From positions 37,973,824 to 38,037,823 of the forward strand of contig JAVHZZ010000009.1 in the NCBI GenBank assembly GCA_036250195.1: 64,000 bases of DNA, given 5' to 3'. Origin of the DNA: Mixophyes australis. Lineage: Eukaryota > Chordata > Amphibia > Anura > Limnodynastidae. The notes below the pieces were generated by a model that did not search any database, was not told where the DNA came from, and saw only the letters and a program-made list of their open reading frames with translations. Below, piece by piece: positions 36,785 to 45,588 of this stretch (positions are counted from its first letter, which is position 1; each line of letters begins with the position of its first letter). Position numbers and translations under genes: made by a program.

Positions 36785-37550
36785 AATATATATGTGAGGA
36801 GGAGCACGGGGAGAGACTGCAATACAGAGGATACACGGGCACCTTGAACTTGATCCACAATAACATGCACAATATAGTAATGACTGAACAGCACTGCAAT
36901 TATAGAAAGTCACTGAAACAATCCGGGCAAAAGATAACACAGTCAATGATGGCAATAGTCTCAGCGAATAGTAAACTCCAGAGGAGAACAAACTCAGTCC
37001 AGCAAGATATGCAATACACCAGCACAGTCAATGAGAAGTATGCATACCGTGGTTCAGGAGCAGGCTGTCAGACAGGAGTGCAGAGATACCTGAACGGCTG
37101 GAGACCGGCAGGATGCGAAGTCCCTGGAGGGTGAAGCGGTAATCAAGTAGATGCAGCGCACAGGTAGGTAGACCAGCAGGGGAACAAATACTCAGGAAGC
37201 AGTAGTATGTAGAACTGGGCTCCTGGAGGACCCTGAAGAGTAGCGATGGTCTAGACGAGACGAAAGCAGTGAGGCGCAGATCCGATGCAGGACTGGCGAG
37301 TAGAGACCAGCAGGAACACTGAGAAGCACGGAGAGCGGATCAGCTGTTGTAGACACGAGTAGAACTGAGGAGTAGCAGCCAGCAGGACTCTGCAGGGACA
37401 CGGAGGTAGCGGATAGCAACCAGCAGGTGCAGCCACGATGAAACACGGGAGAGCAGAGCTGAGCTGGAACTGTTGAGCACGGAGAGCAGCGGATAGGAAT
37501 CAGCCAAACAGTCACGATGAAACACAGGCGGGTTGAAGTGGTCTGAGGAC

Positions 37551-37940
37551 TGTAGTGCACGGAGGCAGCGGATAGGAATCAGCTAACAGTCACGATGAAA
37601 CACAGCAGAGTTGAAGTGGTCTGAAGACTGTAGTGCACGGAGGCAGCGGATAGGAATCAGCTAACAGTCCCGATGAAACACAGCAGAGTTGAAGTGGTCT
37701 GAAGACTGTAGTGCACGAAGGCAGCGGATAGGAATCAGCTAACAGTCCTGATGAAACACAGCAGAGTTGAAGTGGTCTGAAGACTGTAGTGCACGGAGGC
37801 AGCGGATAGGAATCAGCTAACAGTCCCGATGAAACACAGCAGAGTTGAAGTGGTCTGAAGACTGTAGTGCACGGAGGCAGCGGATAGGAATCAGCTAACA
37901 GTCACGATGAAACACAGGAGGGTTGAAGTGGTCTGGAAAC
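37551..37940 (-). repeat. 78-bp tandem array, 5 units
   Basis: TGTAGTGCAC starts units at 37551, 37629, 37707, 37785 and 37863. More diverged relatives precede it back to about 37320. Confidence 0.9.
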
Positions 37941-38159
37941 CACAGGAGTAGAAGTGCTCTGGAAACCACAGGAATCAGCAGCGCTGAATACACGAGGAAT
38001 ACAGGAACACCTTCAGAGGCTCATGGGGAATGAGACTCCAAGATCAGGCAACGTGGTATTGACCACAGGTGCTTAATATAGGGAGTGTTGCCTGATCAGC
38101 CAATTAAGTTAAAGGAACAGGTACTGAAGGGTTTGAAAGGGCTGCGCATGCGCAGACCC

Positions 38160-38684
38160 TCAGGATGGAGGACGGCCACGGTTCCTAAACATACGGGAAG
38201 AAGCACTCACAGTCCGGTGAGTGACAGTACCCCCCCTTTTAAAGGTGGGCACAGAACGCCTGGAACCGGGCTTGTCCGGATTTTTGGAATAAAACTTCTT
38301 AAGAAGAGCTGGGGCGTTGAGATCTTCAGCTTTGATCCATGAACGCTCCTCCGGACCAAAGCCCTTCCAATGAACGAGGAAACGGAGAACTCCTCGTGAA
38401 ATTTTTGCGTCCAATACATGAGTAATCTCGAAATCTTCCTCCTGATGAACTTGAACTGGCTGAGGTGCTGAAGGAGGAGCCGAGAAACGGTTGATGATGA
38501 GAGGTTTGAGCAAGGACACATGGAAGGCATTGGAAATACGAAGGTTCTTAGGAAGTAGAAGTTTAAAACAAACTGGATTTATCACTTGAATGATCCTATA
38601 TGGACCAATAAAACGAGGAGCGAATTTCATAGATGGGACATTCAAACGAATATTTTTGGTAGATAACCAGACACGATCTCCAAT
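38160..38684 (-). pseudogene. pol: Pol C-terminal part: integrase GPY domain and chromodomain
   Basis: This is in the same frame as the preceding pol segment but separated by a TAA at 38685-38687. It begins with the end of the integrase core-to-tail linker. A GPY/F module follows (RFIGPYRII) and then a ~48-residue chromodomain: a DFEITHVLD strand, the FLVHWKGF core and a SWIKAEDL helix. Chromodomains of such elements bind modified histone H3 tails and steer integration to heterochromatin. The frame runs past the polypurine tract into the LTR and stops at 38160. Without readthrough of the TAA this part would not be joined to Pol. Confidence 0.85.
38230..38240 (-). other. Polypurine tract of the Ty3/gypsy element
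   Basis: On the minus strand AAAAGGGGGGG lies 3 nt before the 3' LTR. This is the usual site for plus-strand DNA priming. Confidence 0.85.
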
Positions 38685-40485
38685 TTATAGTGGTGGAATA
38701 GCCCGCCTCTTCTTATCTGCGAAAGACTTATATTTGGCAGATGTCTTCTTTAAACAGGTTCTGACCTGAGACCAGATATTTTTGAAGGTCTGACAAACAG
38801 TCTCTACAGCAGGAACTTGGGTGGGAGGGAGGGCAGGAAATTCCGGAAAAGACGGATGGTGACCGTAAACCACAAAGAATGGAGTTTTGGACGATGACTC
38901 ATGGTACATGTTGTTATGGGCGAATTCAGCCCAAGGAAGCAATTCTACCCAGTTGTCTTGATTGGCTGATGAGAACATCCTTATAAAGGTCTCGAGATCT
39001 TGATTGACCCGTTCAGTTTGTCCGTTTGATTGCGGATGGTAAGAAGATGAGAGTGCTAATCGTATGCCCAAGGTCTTACAAAGGGCCCGCCAGAATCTGG
39101 AAACGAATTGTACTCCTCTATCTGACACAATCTCAGACGGACATCCATGGATACAAAAGATTTCCTTAACGAAATGTTCAGCCAGAGTAGACGAGGAAGG
39201 CAAACCAGACAAAGGGATAAAATGAGCCATCTTCGAAAATCTGTCTACCACTACCCAAATAGTATTACAATTTTTACTAGATGGCAGATCAGTAACAAAG
39301 TCCATACTAATATGGGTCCAGGGCTTGGATGGAATGGGTAGTGGTTGCAGCAACCCCGCTGGAGTTCTGCGGGAGGATTTAAACTGAGAACATAATTCAC
39401 AAGAAGCAACAAACTCTTTGACGTCTCTCCTCATCGAGGGCCACCAGTAACTTCGAACGAGAATCTCAAAGGTCTTGCGTTCACCAGCATGTCCAGAAAA
39501 ACGAGAAGAATGGAACCACGAAAGGATTTTCTTCCTAAGAGTAGGAGGCACAAGGGTCTTCCAAAATGGTAGCACTTTGGTGGAAGAAGCAGCCAGCGAG
39601 ATACATTTGGGGTCTAGTATAGAATGGTTGGAAACCTCTTCAACGTCAGAGGACGTCACAAAAGCTCGAGATAGAGCGTCAGCTTTCTTGTTCTTGGCAG
39701 CTGGTTTGAAGGTTATGATTAATTCGAAACGGGAAAAGAAAAGAGACCATCTTGCTTGACGAGGATTCAAGCATTGAGCAGACTGTAGGTATGACAGGTT
39801 CTTATGATCCGTGAAAATCGTCACAGGGTGACGAGCTCCTTCCAATAAGTATCTCCACTCCTCTAATGCAACTTTGATAGCCAGCAACTCCTTGTCCCCG
39901 ATCGTGTAATTTTTCTCTGCAGGCAGGAGACCCCGAGAGTAAAAGGCACAAGGATGGAATTTTTGTTGCTCCGAACGTTGGGAGAGAATGGCTCCTAAGC
40001 CCACATTAGAGGCATCTACTTCTAGGAAGAAGGGACGTGTCACATCAGGCTGTCGAAGAATGGGAGCAGAGGAGAAGGACTCTTTAAGAATTTGAAAGGC
40101 TTGGAGGGCCTCGGATGACCATTGCTTAGTATTGGTCCCTTTACGAGTCAGGGTCACAATAGGAGATGCAATGGACGAGAAGTCTTGAATGAAGCGTCTA
40201 TAGTAATTGGCGAAACCTAAAAAACGCTGGATAGCACGAAGAGTGGTTGGCTGGGGCCAATGTAATACAGCATTCACCTTTTCTGGATCCATTTTTAGGC
40301 CAACTCCGGAAACAATATACCCCAAAAATGGAATCTGGGGCAACTCGAATGAACATTTTTCTAGTTTGAAGAATAATGAATTTTTCCGGAGTCTGGAAAG
40401 GACCTCTGCCACATGTTGGTGATGAGAAGGCAGGTCCTGTGAAAAGATCAATATGTCGTCCAGGTAGACAACGACACATACATTT
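38685..40485 (-). pseudogene. pol: Pol middle part: RT palm, RNase H, integrase core
   Basis: The open frame covers the RT catalytic YLDD (40455-40466) and onward. Numbering from 40451: an RT connection with [11 protein letters not shown] (~77-87), RNase H with D146, E188 and D215 (VDASNVGLGA, DKELLA, FTDHKN), then integrase. Integrase has a zinc-binding region ending CELC (351-354) and the catalytic triad D384, D444 and E480 with 35 residues between the last two. It ends at a TAA (38685-38687). The upstream join to the protease/RT part is broken by a change in an A-run (40486-40489, plus strand). Confidence 0.9.
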
Positions 40486-41549
40486 AAAAGTCCCGAAAGA
40501 TCTCATTAACGAAGCCTTGAAAAAAACAGCGGGGGCATTGCACAACCCGAAAGGCATTACTAGATACTCATAATGCCCATCTCTGGTGTTGAACGCTGTC
40601 TTCCATTCGTCACCGGGACGGATTCTAATTAAATTATAGGCACCACGAAGATCCAACTTGGTAAAGATCCGAGCTCCCTTGATGCGATCAAATAACTCAG
40701 TGATCAACGGAATGGGATACCGATTCTTAATAGTAATGGCATTGAGTCCACGAAAATCTATGCAGGGGCGTAGTGATCCATCCTTCTTTTTTACGAAGAA
40801 GAACTCGGCTACAGCGGGAGAGGTGGAAGGTCGAATAAACCCTCGCTGGAGATTCTCCTGGATGTACTCAGATGTAGCTTGAGTTTCAGGTAACGAAAGT
40901 GGATAGACCCGACCCCTAGGAGGAGTCTTGCCAGGTAGAAGATCAATCGGACAATCCCAAGAACGATGAGGAGGAAGACGTTCAGACTGAGCTTTATCAA
41001 AAACATCGGAAAATGAAGCATACTGAGGAGGGAGTCCCGGTGAGGAAGATGAGATGGAAGATTGCTGTACTTTAAGAGGAATGACTTGAGAAAGACAACG
41101 ATGATGACATTCAGCTCCCCAAGACGTAACTTGAGGAGTGCGCCAGTCAATCTGGGGAGAATGACATTGAAGCCATGGAAGGCCTAAGACAATCGGACTT
41201 GTCGTAACCGGAAGAATTAAAAACGAAATCTCTTCATGGTGTAGCACACCAATCTGAAGCGTTACTGGAGACGTACTCTGGGTGATGAGACCATTGATGA
41301 GACGTGATCCATCTATAGCAGTCACAGTAATCGGTGTTTTCAAAGTAATCACTGGTAGGGACCATTGATCCACTAGGGATTTAGAAATGAAATTTCCTGC
41401 TGCTCCAGAATCAATCAGTGCCTGAGACTCAAAGGATTTGGTAGCAAAGGAAATCGTAACATCAAAAGCGCAGACTTTTAGTTTCGTAGAAGATGGAGAG
41501 GACTCCAGGGACCCTAACTTCACCTCTCCAGAACTAGTTAGGGCCTGGC
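40198..41549 (-). pseudogene. pol: Pol first part: protease and RT fingers
   Basis: The frame lies at -1 relative to gag and is open from the GGGAAAT slip site. Numbering from 41523: aspartic protease [10 protein letters not shown] (active-site D38), then RT from ~225 with [18 protein letters not shown], the first catalytic D291 (KLDLRGAY) and [11 protein letters not shown]. Homology stops at ~334, where a run of seven A's (40520-40526, plus strand) has changed length; the remaining codons to 40198 are out of frame. A second length change follows at 40486-40489. Function would have been polyprotein maturation and reverse transcription. This copy cannot produce full RT. Confidence 0.9.
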
Positions 41550-42470
41550 ATTTCCCGATTTCTTAGGGCAAGAACTGAGCATATGTGTGGAATCAGCACA
41601 ATAGATACAGAGTCTATTCTTTACTCTTCGTTTCCTCTCTTCTAAAGATAATTTGGAACGTCCTATCTCCATGGGAATCACAGAAGGTGAAGCTGGACGA
41701 AATTGAGGGGTTGAGCGAAGAGGTGCTTTAACTGAAGTTGTTTTCTCAGCTTCTCTTTCACGAAATCTCATGTCTACACGATGGCAAAGAGAGATCAAAT
41801 CTTCTAATGACGTAGGAAGCTCTTGGGTAGTCAGTGCATCTTTAATTTTATCGGAAAGCCCCTGCCAGAAGGCGGCACTTAATGCTTCAGTGTTCCACTG
41901 AAGTTCAGAGGCTAATATCCTAAATTGAATGACGTACTGGCCTACTGTATGAGAACCCTGACGTAAACGAAGAATGCTGGAAGCAGCGGAGGTCACACGA
42001 CCTGGTTCATCGAACACACTTCGGAACGTAGAAATGAATTTGGCACTATCTTGTAATACAGGATCGTTTCTCTCCCACAGAGGGGAGGCCCAAGCCAGAG
42101 CTTGTCCAGAAAACAATGAGATAAGATAGGCCACTCTGGAACGATGGGTAGAAAAATTTTGAGGTTGGAGCTCAAAATGAACTGAGCATTGGTTGAGAAA
42201 ACCCCTACAAGTCTTGGGGTCTCCATCGTACTTTGACGGAGTAGGCAGGTGAAGCGTGGGAGCTGTAGACACCTGGGATGGCACTGGGGAAACGGAGGAA
42301 AGCACAGGAGCTTCAACATTAGCTGTAACAGGCTGTCCAGATGGTCCTTGAGAGGCTAACGACTGGTAGCATTGAAGTAACAGCTGTTGGCGAGCATCCT
42401 GTTGCTCCACACGGGTGACCAGATGCTGCAGCATCTCTTTGGCTGTAGGTTCCGTATCTGGGTCTGTCAT
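41538..42470 (-). CDS. gag: Gag polyprotein of the Ty3/gypsy chromovirus
   Basis: A 310-residue frame is intact from ATG (42470) to TAA (41538). Residues ~5-45 are Gln/Leu-rich and probably coiled. Residues ~85-245 form a retrotransposon capsid domain ([35 protein letters not shown]). One zinc knuckle, C288-x2-C291-x4-H296-x4-C301, sits near the end and should bind RNA. The product would assemble the particle. The ATG lies 14 nt beyond the LTR, directly after the primer-binding site, so the entire R-U5 serves as the leader. Pol follows by a presumed -1 frameshift. Similar gags were domesticated in mammals (PEG10/RTL family), though nothing here suggests domestication. Confidence 0.95.
   Translation of the reverse strand: MTDPDTEPTAKEMLQHLVTRVEQQDARQQLLLQCYQSLASQGPSGQPVTANVEAPVLSSVSPVPSQVSTAPTLHLPTPSKYDGDPKTCRGFLNQCSVHFELQPQNFSTHRSRVAYLISLFSGQALAWASPLWERNDPVLQDSAKFISTFRSVFDEPGRVTSAASSILRLRQGSHTVGQYVIQFRILASELQWNTEALSAAFWQGLSDKIKDALTTQELPTSLEDLISLCHRVDMRFREREAEKTTSVKAPLRSTPQFRPASPSVIPMEIGRSKLSLEERKRRVKNRLCIYCADSTHMLSSCPKKSGNARP
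41550..41556 (-). promoter_or_regulatory. Putative -1 ribosomal frameshift site
   Basis: GGGAAAT lies in phase as G-GGA-AAT in the gag frame, 9 nt before the gag stop. Slipping back by one base here enters the open pol frame. It fits the X-XXY-YYZ rule. A short CCAG/CTGG stem could form downstream. Confidence 0.75.
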
Positions 42471-42471
42471 G

Positions 42472-42481
42472 GCCTGATCTT
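42472..42481 (-). other. Primer-binding site, self-priming type
   Basis: On the minus strand AAGATCAGGC lies 2 nt after the 5' LTR. It is the exact complement of GCCTGATCTT at 44383-44374, which is the predicted 5' end of the element RNA, 31 nt from the start of the TATA box. It does not look like a tRNA 3' end because the usual TGG start is missing. Self-priming of this kind is known for Tf1 and related chromoviruses. Confidence 0.8.
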
Positions 42482-42700
42482 ACTGTCACGGGCACTAGGA
42501 GTCTTTACCCAGGGATCACCAGGTGATAGGCTTACCAGAGCAGTATAGATGGTAATATGGTACTCTGGTAGCAGGGTGATCATGGAACAGGAGATAGCAG
42601 ATGATAGAGATGCTCAGGAAAGTCTATGACTAGCAGCACTGGTAATATAGATGTAGTAATACACGAGGAACTGTATGGACAAAGGACACGTGAGGGTAGT

Positions 42701-42960
42701 CAGTGGTCTGCGGTAGCAAGTTGTACCACTGCTATAGTGAGGAGGAATGTCCAACAGAAACGAGGAGGTGATGAGAGTCAGCGGTCTGCGGATAGCAAGT
42801 TGTACCGCTGTCTGGGTGAAGGAATGGAATCCAAGTGGAGGTATCCGGGAAGTCAGTGGTCTGCGTTAGCAAGTTGTACCACTGCTATGTGAGTGGATAC
42901 TGGAACAGGTGACACAGGAAACAGGGATCAGTGGTCTGCCTCTAGCAAGTTGTACCACTG
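42701..42960 (-). repeat. Four related hairpins in the 5' LTR (RNA leader)
   Basis: Hairpins at 42701-42731, 42779-42810, 42854-42884 and 42929-42960 are the counterparts of those at 36525-36784. In the genomic RNA they would lie ~230-490 nt upstream of the gag ATG. Confidence 0.85.
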
Positions 42961-43805
42961 AATATATATGTGAGGAGGAGCACGGGGAGAGACTGCAATA
43001 CAGAGGATACACGGGCACCTTGAACTTGATCCACAATAACATGCACAATATAGTAATGACTGAACAGCACTGCAGTTATAAAAAGTCACTGAAACAATCC
43101 GGGCAAAAGATAACACAGTCAATGATGGCAATAGTCTCAGCGAATAGTAAACTCCAGAGGAGAACAAACTCAGTCCAGCAAGATATGCAATACACCAGCA
43201 CAGTCAATGAGAAGTATGCATACCGTGGTTCAGGAGCAGGCTGTCAGACAGGAGTGCAGAGATACCTGAACGGCTGGAGGCCGGCAGGATGCGAAGTCCC
43301 TGGAGGGTGAAGCGGTAATCAAGTAGGTGCAGCGCACAGGTAGGTAGACCAGCAGGGGAACAAATACTCAGGAAGCAGTAGTATGTAGAACTGGGCTCCT
43401 GGAGGACCCTGAAGAGTAGCGATGGTCTAGACGAGACGAAAGCAGTGAGGCGCAGATCCGATGCAGACTGGCGAGTAGAGACCAGCAGGAACACTGAGAA
43501 GCACGGAGAGCGGATCAGCTGTTGTAGACACGAGTAGAACTGAGGAGTAGCAGCCAGCAGGACTCTGCAGGGACACGGAGGTAGCGGATAGCAACCAGCA
43601 GGTGCAGCCACGATGAAACACGGGAGAGCAGAGCTGAGCTGGAACTGTTGAGCACGGAGAGCAGCGGATAGGAATCAGATGTAGCAGTCTCGAGGAAACA
43701 CGGGAGAGATGAGATGAGCTGAAGACTGAAGCGCACGGAGGCAGCAGATAGGAATCAGCCAAACAGTCACGATGAAACACAGGCGGGTTGAAGTGGTCTG
43801 AGGAC

Positions 43806-44273
43806 TGTAGTGCACGGAGGCAGCGGATAGGAATCAGCTAACAGTCACGATGAAACACAGCAGAGTTGAAGTGGTCTGAAGACTGTAGTGCACGGAGGCA
43901 GCGGATAGGAATCAGCTAACAGTCACGATGAAACACAGCAGAGTTGAAGTGGTCTGAAGACTGTAGTGCACGGAGGCAGCGGATAGGAATCAGCTAACAG
44001 TCCCGATGAAACACAGCAGAGTTGAAGTGGTCTGAAGACTGTAGTGCACGGAGGCAGCGGATAGGAATCAGCTAACAGTCCTGATGAAACACAGCAGAGT
44101 TGAAGTGGTCTGAAGACTGTAGTGCACGGAGGCAGCGGATAGGAATCAGCTAACAGTGCCGATGAAACACAGGAGAGTTGAAGTGGTCTGAAGACTGTAG
44201 TGCACGGAGGCAGCGGATAGGAATCAGCTAACAGTCACGATGAAACACAGGAGGGTTGAAGTGGTCTGGAAAC
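43806..44273 (-). repeat. 78-bp tandem array, 6 units
   Basis: TGTAGTGCAC starts units at 43806, 43884, 43962, 44040, 44118 and 44196. The array would lie inside the transcribed leader. Confidence 0.9.
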
Positions 44274-44406
44274 CACAGGAGTAGAAGTGGTCTGGAAACC
44301 ACAGGAATCAGCAGCGCTGAATACACGAGGAAACACAGGAACACCTTCAGAGGCTCATGGGGAATGAGACTCCAAGATCAGGCAACGTGGTATTGACCAC
44401 AGGTGC

Positions 44407-44414
44407 TTAATATA
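44407..44414 (-). promoter_or_regulatory. TATA box of the Ty3/gypsy 5' LTR
   Basis: TATATTAA on the minus strand is placed 31 nt before the proposed RNA start at 44383. The same box is at 38073-38080 in the 3' LTR. Confidence 0.75.
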
Positions 44415-44565
44415 GGGAGTGTTACCTGGTCAGCCAATTAAGTTAAAGGAACAGGTACTGAAGGGTTTGAAAGGGCTGCGCATGCGCAGACCCTCAGGAT
44501 GGAGGACGGCCACGGTTCCTAAACATACGGGAAGAAGCACTCACAGTCCGGTGAGTGACACCTTC

Positions 44566-44835
44566 ATTAAGACAGCTCGCTGTAGACTGGCCAAGATTGA
44601 TGAAAATTGGGACAGTTGTGAAGGGATCATTAGAAAATAGAATGGAAATGGCTGGAAATGAATGTTAATACTGTAAATAGTAATATTGGAGCAAAAACAG
44701 CTCAAACTGACATTATTTTACCCATTTTTTACAATTGTTAATTATATCCACATCCAAAACCAAAACATGTGGGCACATCTCTAATAATATTTTTCTCCTG
44801 TAATTTGGGGCATCGGTATATTGAGTTGGACGTAT
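44566..44835. other. AT-rich intergenic DNA
   Basis: This is right flank of the Ty3/gypsy insertion. No gene was recognised. Confidence 0.4.
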
Positions 44836-45293
44836 CATATGTATATACTTATAAAATCTGCAATGGAAACACTTATATTTAAATTGATACCAGTTTATTA
44901 ATAATTATAATATCACAATAGAAAAATATATAAATAAAATTTTCAGATCTCATAATTATGTACATATTGTATATTAATGCCGTTCAAGGCAATGTAAATA
45001 AGAGTTCATTATTTCATTTCTCCAAAAGGCACAATAGAAAACCCTGGATAATTAATATTGAAAAGGAGCTTTTTAAGTTCTTTCTCTTGCCACAGATTTT
45101 ATAAATAAGCATCTATGCTAATATTTCAATCACAATCCAATGTGACAATACATCTTATTTTTGTGCACAAGGTATTAATCCTTCGTGCTGTTCATCTGAG
45201 AACATTAAGGAGGATTAATACCCTGTGCACAAAAATAAGATTTATTGTCACATAAGCGTTTCCATTGCAGATTTTATATTTAGTATGTTAAGA
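44836..45293. mobile_element. Compound foldback element
   Basis: The outer arms 44836-44878 and 45254-45293 are reverse complements (TATAAAATCTGCAATGGAAA / TTTCCATTGCAGATTTTATA). Inner arms of ~42 bp, 45138-45182 and 45208-45251, also pair (AATAAGAT and TTTTTGTGCACA strings). The inner and outer arms are adjacent on the right but ~260 bp apart on the left, so the left arm seems to hold a later insertion (~44879-45137). Confidence 0.7.
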
Positions 45294-45536
45294 GTTATAG
45301 AGGGTTTCAGATGCCTTCATATTGGAAGCAGCAGATATTCAAAGGCACCATTTTGAGATATTAATTAATGATTGGAAGTTATAGATTTAGCACCTTAGAA
45401 ATATATTGTTATATTGTGGTCCTTCTGTGTTTTGAATATACTTATGCCTAAGGAGAGCATAATGTGTAGAGATGTGGCATGATAATTCTATTAGTAAATG
45501 CTAAAGTCACTATATCCTATTTGTACACAGTATATG

Positions 45537-45537
<1 letters not shown>

Positions 45538-45587
<50 letters not shown>
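45538..45587. repeat. (AT)n microsatellite
   Basis: About 24 uninterrupted AT units. Confidence 0.95.

Positions 45588-45588
<1 letters not shown>

Larger units (their letters stand above)
36308..38226 (-). repeat. 3' LTR of the Ty3/gypsy element (1919 bp)
   Basis: It is bounded by TGTCACGG and GTGAGTGACA on the plus strand. It carries four related hairpins (36525-36784) and five 78-bp units (37551-37940). Compared with the other LTR it is 158 bp shorter, which equals about two repeat units. The end of pol (stop at 38160) overlaps its U3 by 67 bp. Confidence 0.92.
36308..44560 (-). mobile_element. Ty3/gypsy chromovirus, near-complete, 8.25 kb
   Basis: The element lies on the minus strand: 5' LTR 42484-44560, gag, pol, 3' LTR 36308-38226. 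CCTTC flanks both sides (36303-36307, 44561-44565), a 5-bp target duplication. Ends are TGTCAC...GTGACA. Internal order is gag, protease, RT, RNase H, integrase, chromodomain, which places it in the chromovirus branch of Metaviridae. Gag and the overall form recall the vertebrate sushi-type elements. LTRs differ by a few substitutions and by tandem-repeat copy number, so the insertion is fairly recent but not brand new. Pol contains two frame breaks and one stop, so this copy cannot make complete Pol. Confidence 0.93.
42484..44560 (-). repeat. 5' LTR of the Ty3/gypsy element (2077 bp)
   Basis: It has the same bounds and order as the 3' LTR but holds six clear 78-bp units (43806-44273) plus an extra diverged unit (~43670-43750). 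With a start site at 44383, U3 is only ~177 bp and R-U5 is ~1.9 kb. The outer end has a small inverted repeat, CACTCAC/GTGAGTG (44539-44558). Confidence 0.92.

Noticed and set aside
37551..37940. CRISPR-like or satellite array independent of the retrotransposon
   Set aside because: The same array occurs at the same position in both LTRs, so it is part of the LTR.
39147..40882. Plus-strand frames of 60-95 codons opposite the gypsy pol
   Set aside because: Shadows of the minus-strand pol; no independent family features.
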